Positions 17,667-27,323 of a DNA stretch of 64,000 bases are shown in pieces. The notes beneath the pieces were generated by a model. The model was given only the letters and a program-made list of their open reading frames with translations, searched no databases and had not been told where the DNA came from. Source of the stretch: Curvibacter soli (GTDB taxonomy: Bacteria > Pseudomonadota > Gammaproteobacteria > Burkholderiales > Burkholderiaceae_C); NCBI RefSeq assembly GCF_029211125.1, contig NZ_JARGEN010000059.1:1-64000 (forward strand), in the 5' to 3' direction. The translations under genes and the position numbers were made by a program. Position 1 is the first letter of the stretch; each line of letters opens with the position of its first letter.

Positions 17667-20600
17667 TCACAGCACCCCAGTCCGTTCAAACATTTTCTTC
17701 AGGTAAGCCGGCCCACCTTCGTCCATGAAGAGAACATTCCGCTCTTCCAGTTCCTGTTGCTTGCAAGTCACATTCAGCAAGTCGCCAAATGCCGTCCCAG
17801 ACAGAATGAATGCATTCAAGGTCAGCTTGGGGTCCCCCAGTTTTTCCTGAAGCACCTTCACTTCCTTGTATAGACCCAACTTGGGATCGGTCAGGTTCAT
17901 CTGCCGAATGCCCTTCGGATCAATGAAGTTCAGGCACTGCTGACCCGTTTCTTCATCTACCAGCCATAGCAGGTAGTCGGGGTAAAAATTGCCCGCCAAG
18001 GCAAAGCCCAGCCCCTTGGCTTTGGTATCGGCATTGCGCAGCAGATAGAGACTTCGCTTACCGATGATCTGTTGCCCCAATGGCGACTGATAGAAAGCTT
18101 CCAGGTCCCGAACAAACTGGATTTCGCTGGGTGCATCAAAAGCAAGGGGACGCATTTTTAGCGGAACCGCGCCTTCAATGGCGAACAGGGGGTAATACAG
18201 ATGACTGTCAAAACAGATCGCTACCATCTGACCCGCATTCCACTGACTCGCTTCGCCCAGCTTGCCATCCCGCACCAACGCTTGGAGCTGCTTCAGTTTC
18301 TTCTCGTAGGCTTCACCGTCTTCGGTGTCTTCAATCTCAAACTGATAAACCTTGAGCAGCGTGTCGTCGTCTTCCTTGACGGTCACGATGTCGTAAAACT
18401 GCCCTTCATACGCGGACTTCAACGACTTGTAGAACCTGTCGGTGTAGTCCTGAAGCAGACGGATCAGAATTTCTTCCTGTTTGAGAATGTCGGCAAAGCC
18501 ACGAATGCTCAGTTCAGACTTCGGGATGAACAACGTGTACCAGTCATGATGGTCCAGGCAAAAATCCATCAGGCGAGCCCGGTCTAGTCGCAGATTGCTC
18601 CAGCTTCGCAGTTGCTTGAACTCTTGCACCGCCAGGTAGATGCGATCAAAGTCAAACAGTGCCATGGTTTCACTGGCAATCTTGCCCATGTGCCGAATAT
18701 TGCCTTCAGGACCAGCCCCGCCCTTGTCCTGACTGGCCAGTGCTTCCAGCTTGGGATACAAGTCCAAGGTGATGTGGGCTTCCTTGATCTTGCCCGCAAA
18801 CTCAGCAGGCACTTCATAGAGCCACGGATAAACGGTGCGCTTGAATCCCTTGATCTGGTTGTCCTTGTAGCCATCCTTCAACGACAGGGTTTTGAGCTTG
18901 CTCTTCGGAAGATTGGGCCGAGTCTCAAAATCCAGTTCAATGATTTCGTCGGTCGGGGTGATCCCTTCTTCTTTCAGGTATTCCTTGAAGGCGGCCATGT
19001 AGCCCGCATTCACGCCAAAAATATTCAGGGTTTCCAAGCGTTCAAGGTGTGCCCCTTTTGGCCGTTGGGCCGGTGTGCTGCGCTTGAGAGAGTAATCCCG
19101 CCCTTTCAGACGAACACCACGCCCGAACAACTGGATGATCTGAGAGCCTTCGCCCTTCCCCATGTTCAGCAGACCCATGGTGGAAACCCGCCAACTACTC
19201 CAGCCTTCAGTGAATTTTCGGGAGCCAATCAGAACATGCAACTCGCTGTCCTTGTTGTTCAGTGTGCCAAACACCGACCCGCCGAAGTCATCCGCTTCCG
19301 TGTCAAAAAGTGCCAAGTTTTCTGGCTTTTCGGCTTCCTTGAAAAAGCCTGCATCGTCACCGATGTTGATCAAGCCGAACGGCTCCGACTCACCCACCCG
19401 AAGCACCAGTTCGCCCTTGCTGTTTTTGAGATTGACCACCTTCAGCCGTTGCTTGGCATCAGCATTGAACAAGAGCTTCAGGATGCCGCTGTACACATCA
19501 TCTGCACTAAACGCCATCAACGGGGTGAAACGGTCATGGAAAATATTGCGACCCTTGCCGTCCAGCAAGCGCGCCGTATTAGCCAGCAAATCCTTCAGCC
19601 ACAGCTTGGTTTTGGCTTCATCGTTCAGGAACCCCGCAAAGAAACGCAACACATTCAGGATGTCCGAATCTTCACCCGACACCGTATTGCCGACGAACAC
19701 CCACAAGGGCTTTTCAATGTTGAAATCGGTCAGCTTGTCGCGGTTCGCTCCCCACAGGTATTGCTGCTGGTAGAAGCTCAACAGGCAGGCTGTGAAGTAT
19801 TGACGGGCAATGTCTTCTTGGCTGAAGTCTTCATCCTTCAGGTTCAGGATGAGCGATTCCTTGCCGTAGCCGTCTTCGTAGAAAAACTTGTAGGAGTAGT
19901 CAAACAGAATGCTTTTGGCGTACACCTCACGGGTTGCCAAGGTGCGAGCCCGCCGTTTTTCTTCCGTGGTCAGGGTCAAAGACTGCTTCTGCGACTCATC
20001 CAGCTTCTTCAGGTTCGTGGTTTCAAAAAGGACTTTCGCCTTCTTCTTCATCAACTCGGCTTCGGCCTTCTGAACCGTAAAACCCTTGGCAACAGCCTGA
20101 CCGAAGGTGGCGGAATACTCAAAGGCAAAACCACCACGAACCAGCGTTTCACGGCGAGACATCCAGGCCCCTGCTGCGGTGCCCGTGCCACGGTGGCCTT
20201 CATCCACCAGCACCAGGTTTTTGCCTTCAAAGGCTTCAACAGCAACGGTCTTGTCGCCCATTTCGTCGCCCAGCTTGTTGATGTCAATAATCTCAATCGT
20301 GCCCTTGAAGACACCACTGCGATTCTTTTCAAACATGCGACTGAAGCCAAAACCCGACAAGTTCAGTTCAGCCAGGTGCTGGCGAGACAAGCCTTCATTC
20401 GGCGTGAGCAGAATGATTTTGTCTGGGTAGGTATCCTTGCCGTTTTGGAAATAGTGCAGGTACTGGCGAATATTCACATGCAGCAGCAGGGTCTTGCCGC
20501 TACCCGTAGCATTCCAGAAGGCGAGCTTGTTCAGCTCGTCAGCATTGAACGGCTGAAAGCGGTTATCCGCATCGGCCTGCTTGTTGTAGGTTTTCAGTTG

Positions 20601-20978
20601 CTCGTTCAGGCCATCCAGCAAGGCTTGGGGCTTGTTGAAATACCAGTCCAGATAAATCTCTGTGAAGAGCAGAGACAGATACTGGAAATACTTCATATTG
20701 AGAACGGTGCCCTCAAGCTTGTTACGCCGTTCGGTAATGGCGTTCCAGTGCTGGACGATGTTCAGGTCATAGCGGCGAAGCTCTTGCTCACTGAACCGAT
20801 CCACTTCAAACAGGTTCTGAGTCAGCTCATGAAAGAAGCCGGTTTGCCCATCATCATCTATGCCTTCGTGCCGATCTTCACCCAGACGAACTTTCAGACC
20901 GGCAAGACTGCCCCCCTTGAAGAAGCCCAACAACCACTGGTTAAGAACAAGCTGTTTGTGAAAGCTGGCCATGGTCAA
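17667..20978 (-). CDS. Type III restriction-like helicase-nuclease (Res-type subunit)
   Basis: This 1103-residue protein has a superfamily 2 helicase core: Walker A ATGSGKT (157-163), a DEGH box (259-262), and a later segment IQLFGRGVRLKGRDYSL that fits motif VI. Near the C-terminus, PD (1000-1001) followed by IDPKG with D1020-x-K1022 forms a PD-(D/E)xK nuclease motif, as in type III Res subunits. It should cut unmodified DNA together with the upstream methyltransferase, whose stop overlaps its start by 4 bp. The unusual point is the third partner, an SNF2-type ATPase upstream in the same operon. Cutting mode and target sequence cannot be read from the sequence. Confidence 0.88.
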   Translation of the reverse strand: MTMASFHKQLVLNQWLLGFFKGGSLAGLKVRLGEDRHEGIDDDGQTGFFHELTQNLFEVDRFSEQELRRYDLNIVQHWNAITERRNKLEGTVLNMKYFQYLSLLFTEIYLDWYFNKPQALLDGLNEQLKTYNKQADADNRFQPFNADELNKLAFWNATGSGKTLLLHVNIRQYLHYFQNGKDTYPDKIILLTPNEGLSRQHLAELNLSGFGFSRMFEKNRSGVFKGTIEIIDINKLGDEMGDKTVAVEAFEGKNLVLVDEGHRGTGTAAGAWMSRRETLVRGGFAFEYSATFGQAVAKGFTVQKAEAELMKKKAKVLFETTNLKKLDESQKQSLTLTTEEKRRARTLATREVYAKSILFDYSYKFFYEDGYGKESLILNLKDEDFSQEDIARQYFTACLLSFYQQQYLWGANRDKLTDFNIEKPLWVFVGNTVSGEDSDILNVLRFFAGFLNDEAKTKLWLKDLLANTARLLDGKGRNIFHDRFTPLMAFSADDVYSGILKLLFNADAKQRLKVVNLKNSKGELVLRVGESEPFGLINIGDDAGFFKEAEKPENLALFDTEADDFGGSVFGTLNNKDSELHVLIGSRKFTEGWSSWRVSTMGLLNMGKGEGSQIIQLFGRGVRLKGRDYSLKRSTPAQRPKGAHLERLETLNIFGVNAGYMAAFKEYLKEEGITPTDEIIELDFETRPNLPKSKLKTLSLKDGYKDNQIKGFKRTVYPWLYEVPAEFAGKIKEAHITLDLYPKLEALASQDKGGAGPEGNIRHMGKIASETMALFDFDRIYLAVQEFKQLRSWSNLRLDRARLMDFCLDHHDWYTLFIPKSELSIRGFADILKQEEILIRLLQDYTDRFYKSLKSAYEGQFYDIVTVKEDDDTLLKVYQFEIEDTEDGEAYEKKLKQLQALVRDGKLGEASQWNAGQMVAICFDSHLYYPLFAIEGAVPLKMRPLAFDAPSEIQFVRDLEAFYQSPLGQQIIGKRSLYLLRNADTKAKGLGFALAGNFYPDYLLWLVDEETGQQCLNFIDPKGIRQMNLTDPKLGLYKEVKVLQEKLGDPKLTLNAFILSGTAFGDLLNVTCKQQELEERNVLFMDEGGPAYLKKMFERTGVL

Positions 20979-23900
20979 GCTTCCGTGTTGAACATGCGGG
21001 ACATGAATTCAGGTTCGATCTGGCGAATCTTCAGTGTCTTGGTGATACCCCCTTCGGCTTCCGTACTGGTGAAGACCGCCGGAATGTTGTGATCACCATT
21101 GATGTACACCACATCAAATTCACTGTCGGCAGGATTGATCGCCAGCTTGTCGCACAAGCGGTTGAGTTCGTCATAGGACAGTTTTTCAACATCACGCCAC
21201 AGCACCAGAGCTTTTTCGCCAGACGGAAGCACACCCGTAACGGCGACAAACCCCCGGTCAATTTGCATATCTACATGCTTGACCCGCAGGCCAATCAAGT
21301 AGTTGAAGGTTTCCACCAGGTCAATGGTTCGCTCTTCATAGGCCCCCGCAGAATCTACCGTTACCTTCAATTTGAAGTCAAAAGGGTTCTTGAACTGATC
21401 AACTGACAGCAAGGAGCCACGGCTTTCTACATCCAGCATGTATCGCAGTAGATAGTCTTCCTTCGCTTCTGACGGCATAGACTCAAGAAGACTTTGCTGT
21501 GCTTTGGAACGGATCAGATGAAGATTGTTCAGCGTATCCTCATAGCTCTCAAGTTTAAGAACTTTGAAAGCATGGGAGATTCCTGTTTGAGGTGCTGTCG
21601 CCTTGCCATCCTTCCAGTCTGCGGAAAAAACCACTTTTTGGATGCGAGGCTTTGTTACGGTATCAAAGTATTCGCCTTGCTCAACAATAATGTACTTTCG
21701 CTGCCCTTTGTCTTCGCGGTTCAGATTGATTACAGCGTGTCCTGTTGTGGCAGAACCGCCGAAGTAGTCAAGAATAATTGGGTTTGAGTCATCCGCAGTT
21801 GAGATATGAATACACCGCTTTACGAGATTTATCGATTTAGGAAAATCAAATCGCTTCTCACCAAACATGTCAATCAGTAGGGTGTTTCCATAGTTCCCAG
21901 CATCAAACTCTCCGCCAGTCCAAACAGTTTTTGGGACAGTAAGTTCGTGTGTGACAAATAAATCAAGTGCGCCATCTACCTCAATGACGGTTATGCGATT
22001 TAGGTTGCGATGTATGGACTCCAAACCGAAGTTCCATCGCCGTTCTTCACCATCTTGGTCAATTGGCCAAATTTCAATTTCTCCATTTGGCATATATACA
22101 TTTTTACCCGCAGGATGGAATTCGTCTTCAGGCACTGAACCAACTCGAACGATCTTTCCATCTTTCACATAAATTGGGTAGAAAGAAGGGCGCCGGAGGA
22201 CACGTAGCGAATTTTCACCCCACCTACGCATTTTTCTTGGCTTGTCATTTTCTTCAGATGTTCTAGCGATATACGTCTTGCTATCAGCTTTTGTGAGGAA
22301 CAATGCGTACTCATGCACTCTATTAAAGTCTTTGGTAATTGACCCCTTCGGGTTATGAACGACGGAGACCGTTGAAAGCTTGTAGGACGGGGCGGCATCT
22401 TCCAGAATAATGGAAAGATTTACCATTTCAGAATCGTCAATAGCAACGACCTTAACTCCGTTGTCGTTGAGGAGCCTCATTGAGAGCGCAAGCCTGTCTT
22501 GCATCAGACTTGCCCAAGATGAATGCTTGTATTCGTTCTTGTAAAGAATCGGAGTTGAATTTGTATTGTATGGCGGATCGATATAAACACACTTGACCTG
22601 ACCACGATACCGCTCCTGCAACAGATTTAATGCCTGAAAGTTGTCGCTATGTATCAGCAGTCCGTTCAAGTTCTCATCCAGAGAGTCAATTATTGAAATC
22701 AGGGAATGTTTGAATTTGACGTCAAAAAGAGCCGTATCAACCATTAGGAATTGATGACGTTTCAGATAGCCAATACCATCTTTACCACCTTGATTAAATA
22801 GGTCTTCTTTGCCCTCCAACATCCCAAGTTCGCCCCACTGCTCCCACTGCTTTTTGTTAGCCACCACCTCTGAGTAAAGACTCTCTGGAACACGATCAAG
22901 AGTGATGCAGTAGTTGGTGCTAACGACAAACTTCTTCTTCAGCCAAAGCTTCTTCTGGAAGTTTTCAAGTTGTGCAAGAAAGGTGATCAAATCCAGTGCA
23001 ATAGCACGAAGTGTCTGGATTAGGCGAAGTGATTTCTCAATGACAGAAAACGTCTCTGCCGATTGCACATCGTCAAGATGCATCACTTCATTCTTGATAT
23101 AGAAGTCCAGTTCGCGACAAAGAAAACCACCCAAGTCTTTATGAATGAAGTAGTCGGCTGAATTCTTCGTGGTATAGCTGGTCAGGCTCTTTTCCAACAA
23201 AGTTCGTTGCGGATTTTTCTCTGTCGGTTCTCTTCGGCTCAGGTCCAGCCAACGCGCTTGAACAGCAGGATCGGCAAGAATGGCATCAACGGCCTGGGAT
23301 ACCAAAACATCCTGCTTGCTGCCTTTTGGCATGGCCTTGTAATCAAAGCGAATCACCAGCTCGTTGCCGACTTCTTCAATCGGCAAATACTCTTGCTCAT
23401 ACTCATCGCCGTTCTCATCCAGAAGGGTTCTGGTGTGCTGGTTAATGAGAACAAAGCGCCGTTCCTTGTCATTGTCCTTGCGGTTGTCTTTGGCAGTATC
23501 CGCAGCCACCAGACGAAACTTGACGGTGCGACCATCATCCAGCTTGAAGCCATAGTTGGAGAAGTTCTCGCCGCTCTTGGTGTAATACTGATCTTTGTTC
23601 GCCCAGTGCAACACCACTTCTTCCCCGGCATAGGGAATGGCATAAGTATCACCCTTGTAGCGCCGCTGGCTGATGAAGTCGCCCTTCTCGTAGTAGCGGG
23701 AAAAGAAGGTCAGCAAATGGGTGAAAACAGCGTTTTCGTGTTCAGCCCCGCCAGACCCCAGATCAGCAATTTTCTGCCGCAGTTCCTTGACCTTGGGCAC
23801 GGTGTCGGGGTCCATGCCGTCAGCCCGATACTGGGTTTCCTTGTCCTTCAGCTCTTTTTGCAAGGCTTTCAAGTTGCCCGCGCCAGAGGCAGAAAGACTT

Positions 23901-24052
23901 TCAGCAACTTTTGCTTTTAGTCCGTTCTCAAGGTAGTCATTGATCTCCCCCACACGGGTATTGAGTATCCGATAGACCCCAAAGTCCAGTTCAGGACGAT
24001 CAATTTGAAAAATCTCTTTTAGCTTGCGAACCAGGTCGTCGTATTTGCTCAT
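20975..24052 (-). CDS. Type III-like DNA methyltransferase (Mod-type, beta class)
   Basis: This 1025-residue protein has the amino-methyltransferase motif DPPY (492-495) before the SAM-binding motif DYFGGSATTGHA (from D762). That order is the beta-class one used by type III Mod enzymes for N6-adenine methylation. An N-terminal region of nearly 400 residues, larger than in classic Mod proteins, includes KEIFQIDRPELDFGVYRILN. The target-recognition region is expected between about 550 and 720. GC there (around 21,800-22,500) is lower than in the flanking parts, as often seen for swapped recognition domains. It lies between the SNF2 ATPase and the nuclease gene. Confidence 0.9.
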   Translation of the reverse strand: MSKYDDLVRKLKEIFQIDRPELDFGVYRILNTRVGEINDYLENGLKAKVAESLSASGAGNLKALQKELKDKETQYRADGMDPDTVPKVKELRQKIADLGSGGAEHENAVFTHLLTFFSRYYEKGDFISQRRYKGDTYAIPYAGEEVVLHWANKDQYYTKSGENFSNYGFKLDDGRTVKFRLVAADTAKDNRKDNDKERRFVLINQHTRTLLDENGDEYEQEYLPIEEVGNELVIRFDYKAMPKGSKQDVLVSQAVDAILADPAVQARWLDLSRREPTEKNPQRTLLEKSLTSYTTKNSADYFIHKDLGGFLCRELDFYIKNEVMHLDDVQSAETFSVIEKSLRLIQTLRAIALDLITFLAQLENFQKKLWLKKKFVVSTNYCITLDRVPESLYSEVVANKKQWEQWGELGMLEGKEDLFNQGGKDGIGYLKRHQFLMVDTALFDVKFKHSLISIIDSLDENLNGLLIHSDNFQALNLLQERYRGQVKCVYIDPPYNTNSTPILYKNEYKHSSWASLMQDRLALSMRLLNDNGVKVVAIDDSEMVNLSIILEDAAPSYKLSTVSVVHNPKGSITKDFNRVHEYALFLTKADSKTYIARTSEENDKPRKMRRWGENSLRVLRRPSFYPIYVKDGKIVRVGSVPEDEFHPAGKNVYMPNGEIEIWPIDQDGEERRWNFGLESIHRNLNRITVIEVDGALDLFVTHELTVPKTVWTGGEFDAGNYGNTLLIDMFGEKRFDFPKSINLVKRCIHISTADDSNPIILDYFGGSATTGHAVINLNREDKGQRKYIIVEQGEYFDTVTKPRIQKVVFSADWKDGKATAPQTGISHAFKVLKLESYEDTLNNLHLIRSKAQQSLLESMPSEAKEDYLLRYMLDVESRGSLLSVDQFKNPFDFKLKVTVDSAGAYEERTIDLVETFNYLIGLRVKHVDMQIDRGFVAVTGVLPSGEKALVLWRDVEKLSYDELNRLCDKLAINPADSEFDVVYINGDHNIPAVFTSTEAEGGITKTLKIRQIEPEFMSRMFNTEA

Positions 24053-24074
24053 GTTCTCACTCGTTTAATCATTT

Positions 24075-26963
24075 TTAGACCACTGCCCACTCTAGGGAAA
24101 ACAGGGTTTTGGATTCGGTTTTTTGGGTCAGACGTTTTTCCAGCGACTCAATCAGGGCATCCCGTTTTTCAATGATGTCGTCTTCCACTTGAAAAATTTC
24201 CTGTCGCTGTCGGCGCTGCTGCTTTTCCAGCTTTTGGATACGTTGCTGTATCTCGTGCTGTTCGTCCAGGTTCGTAGCCAGCCTGGCCTGCCGCTGTGCA
24301 ATCTTGATCTGCTCTTTGGTGTCCCGCAGGGCCTTTTCAGCCGCCAGAACCAAGTCATCAGCCCATTTTTCCAGTTTCTCACGGGCTTCATTGAAGTGCT
24401 TGTTGTTCGCTTCCAAGGACTGGCTGATGGTGGCTTTGGCATGGCGCTGGGACTCTGCCGCGAGTCTCGTCACCACCGAGTCAGGAATTGTCGTCGGAAC
24501 GGCGCTGTCGGCCATGCAGTTGAACAACTTTTCGCAGGTTTCTTGCTCAAGGGGTGAGCCACCGGCATCCACGGCAGAGAACAGCAAATACTCTTCCCGC
24601 TCGTAGCTGTCTATCGCCAAGGCTGTCAGGGTCAGGTAGCCCCGCTTACCCCGCAGCGACTCCACCAGGTGCAGGCGGGTTGGGTGCTGGCTGACATTGA
24701 AAATCACCTTGGCAACGGGGGTATCCAATGCCTTGGCCTGATCAATCACATACTCGCCCAGCGGGTGCGACAGTCGGTAAAGGTAAGTACCGTAGTCGGG
24801 ATCATCCTTCGCTATGGACTTGGGCCCTGACTTGGAAATCAGGTGATAGCGACCCGCAGGGATGCTTTGCGAAGGTGGCTTTGCAATATCAAAAGCAAGG
24901 TTTTCGTTATCAAACCGGGCTTGGTCACGGAGCATGAACTGAGTGACTGACCAGAACCGTTTGCTGAATTTGTCTAGCTGGGCCTTGGTGTCGGACAACT
25001 GAACCCGCAAACGCTCATGGACATCTTCGTCAAAATTCTCAAGCAACATCTTTCGGGTGTCGCTCATCCTTGCTTGGATGCGCTCGTCCATTTCAGCTTG
25101 CAGGGCTTTGAAGGCAGTTTCGATTTCTTCTGGGGTTCTGCATTCCTGATAGATGGTCAGGATGCGCTTCTCAAAATCCACCCCTGATTCAATGCTGCCC
25201 AGCACTTCATCGGAAGCCCCGAACACCCCGTTGAACAGGTTGAATTTTTCGGTCAGTAGCTCCAGCACACGGCGATCTGCCTGGTTACGCTCGTTCAGAA
25301 AGTTGATGACGACCACATCATGCTTCTGACCATAACGGTGGCAACGGCCAATCCGCTGTTCAACCCGCTGGGGATTCCAAGGCAAGTCGTAGTTGATGAC
25401 CAAGGAACAGAACTGGATATTCACCCCTTCCGCCGCCGCTTCGGTGGCGATCAGGATGGTGCCCGTGTCCCTGAAATACTCAATCAGGGCCGTCCGAATA
25501 TCAATGTCACGAGAGCCAGCAATCCGACCCGTGCCTTGGTTGGCCATCAACCACTTCTCATAGATGGCGGTGGCTTCAGGGCTGTTGTTGGTGCCACTGA
25601 ACAGAACAACTTGCCCGGCATAGCCGTTCGCTTCAAGGTATTCCTTCAGGTAAAACTGTGTCCTTCGGGATTCGGTAAAGATCAGTGCTTTCTTCTGTGC
25701 CCCAGTGACGGCCATCTGCTCAAAACCAATATCCAAGGCCGACAACAGGCTTCTGGTTTTGGTGTCGGTGCCGATGCTTCGTGCCAGTTCAGCCAATTCA
25801 GCCAGCAGGCGGATTTCTTCATTGAGTTGCTTGCGGTCTATGTCTTGTGGCTGGGTGTCGCCGTCTTCTTCAAGCTCATCCAGTTCCAGGATCTCGTCCA
25901 GCAAATCGCCTTCAATGTCTTCGTCGGTAATCAGTGACTCGGCAAAATCGGGGTCATCCTGCACTTTTTCATCCCGCAACGCTTCCAGCCGGAGCTTCAT
26001 GGTTTCCAAAGTGCCTGCCACTGCCAAGGACGAAGAAGCCAACAATTTGCGAAGAATCAGCTCTGTCAGGTGTCGTTGCCGATGCGGGATGGCGTAGCTG
26101 TTGGGACGGGTCAGAAATTCGCTGACCGCTTCATAGAGCCGGTGCTCATCATCCGTGGGACTGAAGGGCCGAGTGATTGCTTTTCGCTCTGTGTAACGGA
26201 TGTATTCAGTAACCTGATTGCGAAGGGTGCGACGGCAAAACCCCGACAGCCGCTCCCGCAAACCTTCCAAGTCTCCCCCTGCCGACACATACTGACTACG
26301 GAAGGCATTCACATCACCAAAGATGTGGTCATCTATGAGCGTGGCCAGTCCATACAGCTCAAGCAGGGAGTTTTGCAAGGGGGTTGCCGTTAGCAACAGC
26401 TTGCGGCAATCTTCCATGGCCCACCGAAGACCTTGACCAATCTTGTTGCTCTCACGGTAGGAGTTGCGTAGTTTGTGGGCTTCGTCAATGACTGCCAGGT
26501 CCCACTGAATCGCCTTGAGCTCATCCCGAATCTTGTGAGCATAGTTGTAGGACAGGACAACAATCGCCTTCTGGTTCAGCGGTGACTTGCCCTGTTTCAG
26601 GAAATCACGGGAAGTCTTGGCATCCAGCACCACGGCGGGCAAGTTGAATTTTTCTTCCAGTTCAAGCGCCCATTGCTTGCGCAACGAGGCAGGGCAAATG
26701 ACCAGCAGACGGCGACGGCGCTCAGACCAATACTGGCAAAGAACGATCCCCGCTTCAATGGTCTTGCCCAAACCGACTTCATCAGCCAGGAGCACGCCCT
26801 TGGAGAGTGGCGACTTCAAGGCAAACAGGGCGGCTTCAATCTGGTGGGGGTTCAGGTCGACACTGGCGTCAAACAGGGACTGAGACAGACGACCGACGTC
26901 ATTGGGAGCATGCCGTCTGGTCAGCTCGTGAGCAAAATACTTGGCATGGAAGGAAGTGATCAT
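24075..26963 (-). CDS. SNF2/RapA-type helicase-like ATPase of the restriction operon
   Basis: This 962-residue protein has the SNF2 motifs LLADEVGLGKTIEAG (GLGKT at 64-68) and DEAH (160-163). VLFSGTNNS and VNIQFCSLVINYDLPWNPQRVEQRIGRCHRYGQ in the second lobe mark the HepA/RapA-like group. Residues from about 810 to 950 are strongly charged and likely coiled coil. Such ATPases occur in DISARM (DrmD) and other defence operons, but the other DISARM core proteins are absent here. I chose the ATG at 26963 (MITSFHAKYFAHELTRRH) over the TTG at 27014. It is the first gene of the three-gene operon, 22 bp before the methyltransferase. Confidence 0.85.
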   Translation of the reverse strand: MITSFHAKYFAHELTRRHAPNDVGRLSQSLFDASVDLNPHQIEAALFALKSPLSKGVLLADEVGLGKTIEAGIVLCQYWSERRRRLLVICPASLRKQWALELEEKFNLPAVVLDAKTSRDFLKQGKSPLNQKAIVVLSYNYAHKIRDELKAIQWDLAVIDEAHKLRNSYRESNKIGQGLRWAMEDCRKLLLTATPLQNSLLELYGLATLIDDHIFGDVNAFRSQYVSAGGDLEGLRERLSGFCRRTLRNQVTEYIRYTERKAITRPFSPTDDEHRLYEAVSEFLTRPNSYAIPHRQRHLTELILRKLLASSSLAVAGTLETMKLRLEALRDEKVQDDPDFAESLITDEDIEGDLLDEILELDELEEDGDTQPQDIDRKQLNEEIRLLAELAELARSIGTDTKTRSLLSALDIGFEQMAVTGAQKKALIFTESRRTQFYLKEYLEANGYAGQVVLFSGTNNSPEATAIYEKWLMANQGTGRIAGSRDIDIRTALIEYFRDTGTILIATEAAAEGVNIQFCSLVINYDLPWNPQRVEQRIGRCHRYGQKHDVVVINFLNERNQADRRVLELLTEKFNLFNGVFGASDEVLGSIESGVDFEKRILTIYQECRTPEEIETAFKALQAEMDERIQARMSDTRKMLLENFDEDVHERLRVQLSDTKAQLDKFSKRFWSVTQFMLRDQARFDNENLAFDIAKPPSQSIPAGRYHLISKSGPKSIAKDDPDYGTYLYRLSHPLGEYVIDQAKALDTPVAKVIFNVSQHPTRLHLVESLRGKRGYLTLTALAIDSYEREEYLLFSAVDAGGSPLEQETCEKLFNCMADSAVPTTIPDSVVTRLAAESQRHAKATISQSLEANNKHFNEAREKLEKWADDLVLAAEKALRDTKEQIKIAQRQARLATNLDEQHEIQQRIQKLEKQQRRQRQEIFQVEDDIIEKRDALIESLEKRLTQKTESKTLFSLEWAVV

Positions 26964-27072
26964 GGCCCTGAACTGTCTAGTTATGTGTTCAACAAGGGGA
27001 CACCGCCCCCCCAAGGAACCGGGCTCGTCAGCATCCGATGCAACGGCACCCCATCATTCTAAGCCACTACCC

Positions 27073-27108
27073 CTTGTCATAGACAGTCTTGACAAGCTTG
27101 TCATCATG
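27073..27108 (-). promoter_or_regulatory. Palindromic promoter/operator of the restriction-modification operon
   Basis: TGACAAGCTTGTCA (27090-27103) is a perfect 14-bp palindrome, and a further CTTGTCAT lies at 27073-27080. Read on the minus strand, ATGACA and TATGAC are separated by 17 bases and fit a sigma-70 promoter directed at the SNF2-methyltransferase-nuclease operon, with the palindrome over the -35. This arrangement suits a repressor or activator site. No controller gene of the C-protein type was recognised. Confidence 0.55.
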
Positions 27109-27224
27109 CACAAGTACAAGTTTTCAACAAAGACGACAATGCCAAGGATCAAGATCAATTTCAGCTTAAGATGCCCGCAAAATAGCATTCAATGAAAACA
27201 TCAACTTCATATTGCGACAGGGCA

Positions 27225-27252
27225 TTGACGTCCAAAAAGTTGGTGCTATGAT
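27225..27252 (+). promoter_or_regulatory. Sigma-70-like promoter for the gene at 27324
   Basis: TTGACG (27225-27230) and TATGAT (27247-27252) are separated by 16 bases and lie 72 bp before the start codon at 27324. The match to consensus is very good. Confidence 0.65.
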
Positions 27253-27323
27253 CCACCAAGAACAACAAACCAACTTGAAGCTTTGTTGAACCAGACAGTC
27301 TCACAACCTTGAAAGGACTCCAG

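Noticed and set aside
17667-26963. DISARM or BREX system
   Set aside because: The SNF2 ATPase and methyltransferase recall DISARM class 1, but DrmA, DrmB and DrmC, and the BREX proteins PglZ and BrxL, are absent; a type III-like system fits better.
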